A stretch of DNA of 64,000 nt from Fragilariopsis cylindrus CCMP1102 (Eukaryota; Bacillariophyta; Bacillariophyceae; Bacillariales; Bacillariaceae): positions 31,598 through 95,597 of the forward strand of contig FMBT01000454.1 of assembly GCA_900095095.1 (NCBI GenBank), given 5' to 3'. The translations under genes and the position numbers were made by a program. How positions within the stretch are numbered: the stretch's first letter is position 1; each line of letters opens with the position of its first letter. Shown here one piece after another: positions 23,808-34,007 of the stretch. The notes under the pieces were generated by a model, which made no database searches, was not told the origin of the DNA, and saw only the letters and a program-made list of their open reading frames with translations.

Positions 23808-25688
23808 TTAGCTAATAGTAGCTTCTAAGCTATCTGTTTCGTCACTTTCCAAAGATTCACTTGTAGCATCTAAGATATCCGTTTCATCAGTTGTTTCCAA
23901 AGATTCTCCTGCCACATGCTCGTATATATTACCATCAACTGGCATACTTAGTTCGCTTTGTCGTTTGGCAACATACACTATATAGCCAGTAATCCATGAT
24001 CCAAACGCAAAATAATAAGTAGTATATGTGGCGAGACTCATAACAAGTAGTGTTGCGACAATAGTAGGAAAAAAGAAGATACAGCACCCAAAGGTAGATA
24101 GAGGGATTCGATACGGGCGTTCTAAATCTGGCCGAGAAATTCGTAGCTTGAAAAATGCAGCATATTCGAGTAACAATGCGATTGCGTAATTAAAATTTAG
24201 CATCTCGATCAGTGTATCTAGATCGGATACTCCCATACAAACTATCACACCGGCACCAAGAATCAAGCCATAGGTGGGGGTGCCATACCTACTCCTCTTG
24301 CTAAAGATTTTTGGTAAATGACCGCGGTCTGCCATACCCATTAACTGAAAGGCGTCCGAGGAAAGTTCTGCTTGGAACATGGCTATGTTAGAGATACCAG
24401 CTGCAAAGACAGTCCAAGCGCCAAGCCACGGTCCGACAACTTCTGTGTTGATCGCAGCTAAGTACCCATTCGTCCAATCTGATTGTACAGAGTCCGATGC
24501 ACCAATTGCGATGAGTAGAGGGAAGAAGTAACACGTTACCACCAATACAACACCCAGCATCATGGCACGTATAAATGGAGCTGTACTGTCAAGTTCTGCT
24601 ACAAGTGTCCCCCCATTATCAAAGCTATTTAAATTCCAGAAGAGATTGTTGAGAAAAGGTCTCCATAAGACACCACCCGTAGAGAAATTGGGGAAAAACC
24701 CTCCAGCGATGTCATCGTCTAGGCTATCGATGGTCTCATCGGTATCTGAGTTCGGTAGAATAAACCATCGAGACGTATCTACCTTGAAGGATCCAACTAC
24801 GACAAGGATCACGAATGGACTCATTGCAATCAAGCAAATAAAGACTGACATTTTACCAATCAAATGTAAGCCACGCCAATTAACATATGCTAGAAAAATA
24901 GTTGTAGCCGAGAGTAAAATAAATCGAGAAGCAGGATTGATAGCTTCAGATTCATCATCATTCCCGAACACTTGTAGCAGATAATCAAGGAAAAGAACTG
25001 GATATATTGCATTATCTGTTGCACCAGATATCCAACTCAGATAGCCTGCCATCCATCCAACTTTCGGTCCAAATGCTTCTTCAACCCATGCAACACTTTA
25101 ATAGTTTCAAAACAAACAATCATGTAAGTGAGTGGATGAAAACGAAACGGAAAATAGAACATGTAAACTGTTCTACAATCGGCACTACTCATTAATCGCA
25201 TACGACTCCCTTTTTTATATTTTTCTTCTATTTTAATAAACTTACCCTCCAGATGCTTCGACAAAGGTAGAACCAAGTTCAGCTGTCATCAATGCTTCTT
25301 GTAACGACCAAACAAAAGGCATAATTAAGAATCCTAATATGGCATAAAAATTTCCTCCTGCACGGACAGCAGTTTCTATTCCGAATGGTCCACCCGAAAC
25401 GTTATAAAAAACTAATACAGCCAAAGATATGACACCTAATTTTTCAGGAGATGATGTATAATGAGCATCGATGATTTGTTCTTCTGGATATGTCAACTCT
25501 TGTCCAAGAGCACTTGGTCGTCGTACACTAGCTGTTAATGCAGTAGTAGCTGTAGCAAAACCATGATCATGATCAGTTTGCTCCTCGTCTTCGCGATCGG
25601 TCGGATCTACGACTTCAGTATCTTCTATTTCGAGTGACTTTCTCCTTGTAAGACGAGAATTTTCATTCATGTCATCGATCATCTGCAC
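23808..25688 (-). CDS. APC-family amino-acid/polyamine transporter
   Basis: Two exons, complement(23808..25095, 25246..25688); intron about 150 bp (GTAAGT..AAG); about 576 aa. A hydrophilic acidic N-terminus of about 85 residues is followed by 12 likely TM helices starting LGVISLAVLVFYNVSGGPFG. This is the GGPFGxE motif of the plant PUT/RMV1-type and LAT-like polyamine/amino-acid symporters. Further family signatures are LNNLFWNLNSFDNGGTL, AELSSDAFQLMGMADRGHLP and RYGTPTYGLI. The C-terminus has imperfect Glu/Asp/Thr repeats (ESLETTDETDILDATSESLE). Likely role: proton-coupled uptake of polyamines or cationic amino acids at the plasma membrane; the substrate is inference. The start could be any of three Met codons within the first seven. 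Confidence 0.88.
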
Positions 25689-26923
25689 ACATTTTGTGGT
25701 CTTGAAAGCTAGCTAATAGACTGGTTTCGTTTCAATTGGCAACGTACTATTGCTTTTATATGATCGATTCGTGAGGAAAAAAAAGGGAAGCGAAAAAAAT
25801 CTTTTCTCTGCTGTAATTTTTAAAATGAGACGTAGTGTCTCAAGATGGGTCTTGGGGCGCTAAGTCCTATTTTTGGGGGAGGATCACCCCTACAAAAAAA
25901 TGGACCCCAAAAGTGGCTCCCATATGGGAGCATTATAACAGGAATCCTGTGAAGTATCACACTTACAGACAGCTTGCAATTCGAATCAGACAAAATGAAT
26001 GACTGGATGTTAGAAGCAAAATTAGAACAAAAAAAAATGGGCTAACCGAATCGAAACAGCTCTGAACCTGGTACCTAAAATGTATAGACCTCTAAAACCC
26101 AGAAAATGGTAGACCCGGGAGCATAGGCTGATAAAAGTAGATTGAACAAAAGAAGATATACTTAGGCATGTATTACCTCTCTCTCTCTCTAACCATGATA
26201 ACTTGTTATTTAAAAGCTGCCGCGCTGCTCCTTACCGTCTTAGAAAGACAAGTAAGTCAACAGTCGACCCGCCTCTCTCTCTCTCTAACCAACACATTAA
26301 CAGATAGCTCTTGATGTCAGCTTTCCATATATATCTTACTTGCAACAATCCGATTGGTGATGAAAATACAGCCCAGTCTTGTAAGGTCATGATTATAAAA
26401 AAATAAAATTATTTAAGCTATAAGCACGAGTTCTTCGGGTTGAAGATTGACAATGACCCTTCAATATTTTTGTTTCGCCTCGCTTATCACTCTATTCAAT
26501 TATCTTACTTATCATAATAATCTGTGATTCATATATAATATGTTGAAGTGCAGCCTATGAACAAGACCCGTTTTAATTAACGTCGTGATGAATGCCAAGC
26601 GATACTACCGTACACAGTCATAGAATTATTTTATAAATTCGCACATTACATAAGGATCAACCTTTTTTCGGAGTCACCATTTGTATATGAAGCGTCGCTA
26701 TCGCGGTGAAGAAGGTGCAATCTAGTCAAAATACGACTACTGTACATAGTGTAAGAGTCACTAGAAAAAATTATTTTTCATCACTATCACATCACACATT
26801 TTTACAGCTTGATACAATTGTATTTCTAGCTAACAAGTTTTATAATCATTGATGTTCTCATTCAAAAAAAAGTAGCTTTCTAAACTTTTCAACGCGATAT
26901 AGCAAGAGAACAAGTACAGTACG
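25689..26923. promoter_or_regulatory. 1.2-kb divergent intergenic region
   Basis: Lies between two divergent starts. It holds a 16-bp perfect palindrome gctcccatatgggagc (25916-25931) and a 20-bp direct repeat (26176-26195 and 26272-26291). A GTACAGTAC palindrome (26914-26922) ends just before the ATG of the next gene. No ORF is seen. Confidence 0.55.
26176..26291. repeat. Pair of 20-bp direct repeats (CT-tract plus AACCA)
   Basis: CCTCTCTCTCTCTCTAACCA occurs identically at 26176-26195 and 26272-26291. The 76 bp between contain a GC-richer stretch. This may be a duplicated polypyrimidine element or microsatellite slippage. Confidence 0.75.
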
Positions 26924-29090
26924 ATGAAGTCCTTTGTATTTCTCCCTGCGTTGATGACGCTCTGCTTCAGCTTTGCGATTACCTCTAGTCGTGGTAATCC
27001 ATCCACCGTTTCCCTTGAGCAGTATACACGTAAGTTACTGATACATGTTTTCAGTTCTATATTGCCCTATCATTTCGATTATCTCATACTTTTATTATTC
27101 TTATGTCTCCTTCTCCTTCCAAATAATTTATCACTACAGCCGACAAATCCAATTGGACAACGTTTTATTCGAAAGCTGTAGACGATAATGAAAGGAACAC
27201 GGATCATTCGCCAGATGGTGTAGGGTGGATCGACAGAGAAGCATGGAAAGCTTGGGATGGAACAACAATTTACGATCCAACGAAATATACCAAAAAAGGA
27301 CTGGCAGCTGAAATTTGTCCGGGAAATACCGTCCGAGGCATATACGAATTATTCCAAGAAACGAAACCATTCCTTGATAACGTTAACCCTTCCAAAGCAG
27401 AGGTAGATAATTGGCATGCGATCGCAATTAATCATGTTCGAGCTATGGTCAACCTCACTGAGCCCGAATACCAAATCCATCCTGACAAATGTTTACACAT
27501 TCGTGCCATGTGGTCTTCTGAACGTTACCACACAAGACTGTGGGACGAAAAATATCCGGATAATACATGCGTTGGATCCTCCAATCCACATTGTGGTGCT
27601 GGATTCTTACCGAGCGTAGAAGACCAGCAACCATATTTGCCTGTCGGGATTGACTCTTGTGGAAAAAAATCGGGTTCAGAGGGATTGTTTTCTGCTGCAA
27701 AATCAGCCGTACGTCACTGTTGTTCATTAAATCGAAACATTGATCTACCTTCTATCAACTGTATATTAATGGTGTTGCTAACATGTCTTTCTCTTATTTC
27801 TCCCTACTGATTACTTATTATAGATACCATGGTCGATTAGATGGATGAGACCATTGTGTTCCACATTGAGTAGCGAAGGGTTTTGGGGTGGACATACTGG
27901 ACCTTGGTTTCGTCGAAGTCAATTCGGTTTTGATTGGCAAGATTCCAGTCAGGATGATTTCAATTCAAACGCTCTCCTTCGTGCGAAATGGAGTGGACCA
28001 ATTGGTCAATCGAAATACGAAAATCCTGATATTACGTCGGGAAAGTTCTTAATATTCGCAGAAGCTGTCACTCCCGAACCAAGATTTGGATCAGCTGAAT
28101 GTACGAATAAAACAAAGTGGTTCGACCGCGGAACCATCGCTAATGCAACCGAATGTTACAATGCTATCATGGCAGATGATGACTGTGGGAAACGATTCAT
28201 GACAATGAAGTAAGTTGTTCTATTTAATTTTGGTGATCGTTGTTATCATTCGAATCTACGATGGCATCTCACATACTTGTTTGTCTCTTCCTTTCCCTTT
28301 TCCTCTTTTAAAGTCCCGGTCGTGAGCCACAACCAGGATGTGCTTGTTACCCAGTTAATATGACTGAATGCGATATCAATCCTGGTATAGAGAATAGATT
28401 GACTTGGGATTTCGAGGCAGTTTCTTCATCCTTTGATGGTCTTACTGTTAATGCCACTGGAGGCCTTTTATGGGACGGTAAAAGGTGTAACGATATAATA
28501 TGGAAAATTAAATCCGGTGATGTGGCGCATTGTCTTCAACAAATTATCGAAAACAACTACACCGATTGTGGAAGAGAATTTATTACGTAAGTCTATTTAT
28601 CCCCTGTATTTCGCCACACCCGCTGCCAACGTGCTTCTAACCCCCCCCCCCCCCCCCCCACTCCCCCACCACCCACAGACGCAATGCTAATGGAGGGTGT
28701 GGCTGTTATGCACCGGGAACAACTTGTGAAAAATCTGACACTATAAGAGAATCCGGAAGGAAAACATACAAGTTGGACGTTGATCCAGCCTATGTTATTC
28801 CTTCAACAAGTCAATCTACTGCCTCTCCTGTGGCACCAACATTAGCACCTACTGAATTGTCAGATGTAGTAACAGACGACGAGAGTTGTGACCTCGTTGA
28901 CGACAAATCGTGCAAGAAATGGGTTGGCAATAAAAAAGGTAAAAAGATGAAAAAGAAATGTAAAAAGAATCTCAAGAAAAAGAACAAGAAGAAGAAGGTG
29001 TTCGTTTGGTGTCCCGTAACTTGTGGAGAAAAAGCGGGACTCGGGAAATGTGCATTTATGAAGAAGAAGAACAAGAACAAGAAGAATTAG
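26924..29090 (+). CDS. Secreted Cys-rich protein with ShK-like tail, unknown function
   Basis: Five exons: 26924..27029, 27140..27708, 27824..28209, 28314..28586 and 28679..29090 (all GT-AG, about 581 aa). Signal peptide about 1-24 (FVFLPALMTLCFSFAITSSRG). The ectodomain has many Cys and N-glycosylation sites; repeated GCxCYxP/V blocks (PGCACYPVN, GCGCYAPGT) occur after exons 4 and 5 begin. A Ser/Thr/Pro linker (TASPVAPTLAPTE) precedes a C-terminal module with six Cys (CDLVDDKSCKKWV ... WCPVTCGEKAGLGKC), like an ShK domain interrupted by a poly-Lys insert. Intron 4 contains a C run of about 19 bases (28640-28658). Probably cell-surface or extracellular. No enzyme signature was recognised. Confidence 0.75.
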
Positions 29091-29330
29091 ATACACATAC
29101 ATACAGTTTTATGTACAGTAAATACGATACGATACGATACGATACAATACGACCCATCCATCCATAATAGATGGAGCGACAAGATATTAAAATAGAATGA
29201 CTAACAATATATATGTATATCATTGAAAAGATCGTTTAGTAATCTAACCTAGCTGACAACGTCCAATGGAATCTGAGAGTGGTTTTACTAACATTGCACT
29301 TTTTGGGCCGCCACGCGAATACATTTTTGT

Positions 29331-30202
29331 TCATTCGTTGGAGACGTTTGCTTGTACAAGTTCAGGTGCATAGACATCAACCTTGTTTTTTTCAAAGTAG
29401 TCATCAGAGATTTTATCCTTCATAAGATTCTTGTATTGAGGAATGAGATTAGAAGCAATACCAATCATCGGATTTTGCTCCTGTGGATACCTCTTGCTTG
29501 ATATTTTAACTATGTCTCATCCTTGTAAAACTTGTTGATCTCATCAGAATTTGGAGCCTTTCTATCCCATTCCTCAAGTATTTTAATCACTCTAGTTTTT
29601 GTAAGGACATATCCTGATGGTAAACTAGGATCAAGAATGCTCTTGTATAGTTTGTCATATGCTTCTATACAGTCATTAGCATCTATACAACCAATAAGCA
29701 CAGCACTCTGATGTTTCCCACTTGTTGCACCATGATAAGGTTGCTCTAACCCTCCACTTTGCTCATATAATTTATAGGATTCACATATTGGAGCACCCAT
29801 CAATATTGTAGTCCCATTACATCTAGGAAAAGTTGTTATAATATGATCTGGATTATCACTTTGTTTACTTTTACTGAAAAAACCCCTGGAAAGCAGGATT
29901 TCTGGAGTGACAGAGTTATTTTGGGTAGAAAAAATACAAAAATCTGTACCAATATATTTACCATGTTTCATATAGATCTTCAGAGCTTTTTGTAACATCT
30001 TCTTTATGTCTGCATAAGCTTTTGGTGCTGCTTCTGCTTTTGCCTTCGCTTGTTTCAGCTCCTCCTCTGTCATTGAAGCATACTTTGTTTTTTTGGACTT
30101 GAAACAACAACAAGAAAGAATATCAATACAATATAATACATGGGTTAAAGTATAATAGAATAAGATACAAACATTCACTACATGAGATTGTATTATATTC
30201 AC
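29331..30202 (-). CDS. Hypothetical protein, one frameshift
   Basis: The main frame (29510-30202) encodes MTEEELKQAKAKAEAAPKAY and then a mixed alpha/beta-looking region (FPRCNGTTILMGAPICESYK, SAVLIGCIDANDCIEAYDKL). It stops at DET, but a frame offset by one base continues DIVKISSKRYPQEQNPMIG to a stop at 29331. This suggests a missing base near 29523-29527. The first 30 codons are Cys/Leu/Tyr-rich and may be intron: a plausible 3' splice site lies just before SKKTKYAS, and Lys-rich codons lie upstream of a GTAGGA donor (30231). The real start is therefore uncertain. No family recognised. Confidence 0.5.
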
Positions 30203-30220
30203 TACATGAGATTGTATTAT
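30173..30220. repeat. Perfect 24-bp tandem duplication
   Basis: The unit attcactacatgagattgtattat is present twice head-to-tail (30173-30196, 30197-30220), at the 5' end or intron of the hypothetical gene. Confidence 0.9.
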
Positions 30221-30576
30221 ATAATCCTACCTTTGTTTTCTTTTCTTTCTTGACTTCTTCTCAATTGACCTTCTTCTCTCCTTTGTTTTCTTTTTTTCAG
30301 TCGTGTGACATCAGATGCGACGCCAAACCTGCACGAAAAGTGTTGCTAGCACAAAGGTAGTACATGATATACATGGTATGCCAACCCTAAATTTGAAAAT
30401 AATTTTAGGGCAAAGCGTCAGTATTGCTCATTCGGTAGGCTGCTCTTGCTTCACTTACTGTACCACCATTTCATGATTCGTAAATCGTCAATCATAACTT
30501 ACAGTAGGTAACAGACTTACAACGTACTTACAAGAAAGACTTCAAGGAAACAAATTCATACCAAACATTAACCAAC
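30221..30576. promoter_or_regulatory. Divergent spacer before the R3H gene
   Basis: About 350 bp between the hypothetical gene and the R3H gene. It includes a pyrimidine-rich stretch TTTGTTTTC.TTTCTTTC (30232-30300), which may be coding on the other strand. Nothing else is visible. Confidence 0.45.
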
Positions 30577-33500
30577 ATGGATGACAACAACGACAGCAGC
30601 AAACCCGTGACGAAAAATCAACATCGTTCTGCTTTTCATTTAACTCCGAGTCAAGCCGTAAAGTTGAAACCCAGCGCTACTCCTTTCAAACCTTCGTCCT
30701 CTCAAAAAAGTGAAATTGGTAATAATAATAATAATAATAATAATGCTACGGCGAACAACAACGATAAAAGCAATGGCAATACTAACAGTAACGGCAGTAG
30801 TAATAAAAGCAAGAGTAGGAGAAGTAAAAATAACAAAAAATCTCCTCCTCCTTCTGATACCACCGAGCAACAAACTTTTGACGATACAATTATGAATACT
30901 ACCACAGGGGATGATGATGATAATGCCAATAACAATAATAAAGGGAAAAAAGAGCAACAGCAAAAACGACGGAAACAGAAACAGAAACAAAAACAACCAA
31001 AGCAAGGTAATAATGAAGGTGGTGATACTGAAAATCATGACAATGATAATGACAACGATGGTAACAATAACAATAACAGTAACAGTAACAACAAACAGGA
31101 GAACAAAAATACTGCGACGAAAAAAAATAATCAGAAGAAGAAGAAGAAAAATAATAATAAAAAGAAATTTCCTTGGAGACGACATATTCCAACAGGGACT
31201 GTGGATCCGATTACATTAGAAAATTTACAAACATTGGAATATCCTCCTTTTGCTTTGGTGGCAGATCTGCCCTATCTACCTGTTCCGGAATGGCCGATTA
31301 TAATTAGTTCAGCAGAATCAATAAATAATACTACTAACGACAAGAAGACGAGTAAGGATCATAATAATAACAAACCAAAAAAGGATGTCGTCGACGTAGA
31401 TGAGTTGAATCGCGAGAGACTTGCAGAACAATGGGGGATGCACCTGTTGCCTTCCAAGGAAAAAAAACTACGACTACTACAGCGACGACGGCCTCTTCTC
31501 CTCCAGCAGAACCTATTCCACTCTCCGAACGACCATTGAATCTCTTTGATGGTCGAGCCTTAGCTTTCTATATGGTGAGTCAATTGCAATTTATTGATCC
31601 CTTCACTCGTCGTGATTTAACTCGACCGGAACTGGTCAATTTGGATCGATATTTGTCTCGATATGGTGGTGGTGGTGATAGTAGTTGTGGATTCAATAAC
31701 GGCGACGATGGAAGTAATATCAATAATAATAATAATAATCGACAGCGGAAAAAGAACAATAATAATAAAAAGGAGAATAAACAAATCCGTGTTACAGATG
31801 CGTATGACGCAAAAGGGATCACACTTAGTTCTGCTGGAGCGGCGGCGACAACTGCTCAAGGACGTGCCGATATCATGCAACAAATGGCACAAAACTTACT
31901 AAATTCGTTGTTTTCAGGTCATTCGGTGAGTACAGTAACTCCAAATAGTGGTAGTAATAGTAGTAGTAGTAGAAGTAGTAACCCAAATCAGATTGTAGAT
32001 GATTCAACACGACGACAACAGCAACAACAACAACAGCATCTACTGGAATCGTTTTCATTACAGGAACAATATACCGCGATGCAACGATATGAACAGGCGT
32101 CTGCAACGGCCGGACGAGAGCAACAAAATGAGTCTGGCTTTGGAGATGCTGGTAATTACTATAACGATGGTAATATTGGTGGTGGTGGATTTACAATCAT
32201 TGATGACGATGAAAACCCTGAATTGCGTGGACGGAATGACTTTCCGTCCTTGTCGTCAACGGCAACGACAACGAATGGTGGTGGTGTCGTCGATAGATCC
32301 TCCTTTTATTCAGCCTCACACATTGCAGGCCATCAGGGTAGCAATGGACCATCAATGACGACGGGAGGGGCGTTTCCATCACTTCAATCTGCAGCTTCTG
32401 CCAACAACGCGTCATCTTCTGCTTCCCCAGAAAATGCCTCTATCAACATAAATAATAGTAACAACAACAACATCAATCTCAATGGAAAATCTTCATCAAA
32501 AGCGAAAAAGTCGAAAACCCTGTCAAAAATCTCTGGAATAGTAAAGAAAACAACCTCAGAAGAAAAAGAAAAACAGTGGAATGCTCGTGAAGCCGCAAGA
32601 AGGAAGGCATTAATGTCGAATCTTACATTTGGATCTATTCCGTCCGCTGTGGGACCTTCCCATACTCTACTTACACCGCCAACGCATGGGAGCATTCCTT
32701 CTGCTACTGACGAACAGTTGGAACGAAATCGTGCTTTCGCCGAAGCGCTCGGAGTCAAACCGGCGACGCAGAGACAGAATTATGCTAGTGGTTGGGCTAG
32801 ACCGACGACGGAAGGAGACGATGGTGTGAACGATGAGCTTCTCCATGAACTAGATGCGGCATTGTATCCCGATACAATCGTAGCACAAGCTCGTGATCGT
32901 ATACCTCTACTGTTGAAACTAGAAAAGAAATGGATGCGCTTTCTGAACGATGACAAGGCAGCTTCTCTCCCATTAAATAACATGGACAAACCATCGAGAA
33001 AATTCGTTCATCAATATGCTGAATTTTGGAATCTAAAAACTGAAAGTTTTGATCCTGAGCCAAAGAGATACATTCATTGCGTTAAGTTACTAAATACACG
33101 CATGCCACGGCCATTATTGTCCGACGCCGCAAGACACTGGCGTGGTCCAACCTATTTACCCGATGCGACGCGGACATTATATGATTCATTAGCCTTACCC
33201 GATGCCACACGGACCATGTGTGACCACACGTCACAACAAACCGCAGGTCAAACATCAAAGAGTAGAGAGCTACCACCTCCACCAAATCGTGTACCGTTAT
33301 CGTTGAAAAATCGATCGATATCCCCTACAGCTGCTGCGAGCTCTGAGCTTCCATACCGGGCAGTTACAAGTATGTCAAGCAGCAAGGGAGTTGCCATCCC
33401 TGGAGGAACGGTACAGAATTCTAGATTAGATGCTTTAATTGATAAGGAAAGACCTCAACTTGACCTCCTTCCGCGATCTGTTCCGTTAGAATTACCACCA

Positions 33501-33734
33501 TTAGAACAGCAAACAACGGCAGCTTATGACGCGGAGGAAGATCTTAGAAAGCGTCAAGCTAGGACGGAAGAACGACGGTTAAAACAAAGAAAAATTGAAG
33601 AGAAAAAGAAACAAGTTCTCGAAGAAGCTTTTGCCAGCGACGACGAAGATGACGTAAAAGCTAGAATATCCGATTGTGATAGTGAATGGGGAGATGAACA
33701 AGAGGCTCTTTACGTTGAAAGTGATGAGGAATAA
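30577..33734 (+). CDS. R3H-domain nucleic-acid-binding protein, one frameshift
   Basis: About 1,052 aa if one G is added to the G5 run 31433-31437, which turns ...LAEQWG into the frame DAPVAFQG. Domain order: an Asn/Lys/Gln low-complexity N-terminus (1-205); a conserved pair of segments, VDPITLENLQTLEYPPFAL and FDGRALAFYMVSQLQFIDPFTRRDLTRPEL, which read like a split U-box/RING-type fold without Zn ligands; Asn/Ser-rich linkers; an R3H domain (LEKKWMRFLNDDKAASLPL, KFVHQYAEFWNLKTESFDPE, KRYIHCVKLLNT); and a C-terminal Lys/Glu coiled coil. Family knowledge: R3H modules bind single-stranded nucleic acid through R-x3-H, here the RKFVH site. Likely an RNA-associated regulator. The partner is unknown. 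Confidence 0.8.
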
Positions 33735-34007
33735 CTTGCAATATTTTAAAAAATCTACTCTGACAGTGACATGTGTACACAATAGCTAAATGCAAAATTT
33801 AGTAATTAGTAACAATAATGTTCTATATGGAATTAAATAAGTCTAGAACATCAATTTGTAGGCATCTTAACAGAAGTGTAGTTAATCATCAATAATCAAA
33901 GTACAGTGTTGTGCTGTTATTGTTGGCATGCAATAGCTTGATGTCGCAGAAAGAGTCCTGGGAGGGAGAATTTTTTCTTGATACAATAATATATGATGAT
34001 GGTAATT
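33735..34007. other. Convergent 3' spacer
   Basis: AT-rich UTR-like sequence between the R3H and ThrE-like genes. No gene. Confidence 0.5.

Noticed and set aside
30420-30460. tRNA-like D-arm sequence
   Set aside because: No cloverleaf with an acceptor stem and a T-loop (GGTTCRANTCC) could be completed.
30640-31192. Minus-strand Ile/Leu-rich and Tyr/Cys-rich ORFs that look like membrane proteins
   Set aside because: They are antisense to the Asn/Lys repeats of the R3H gene.
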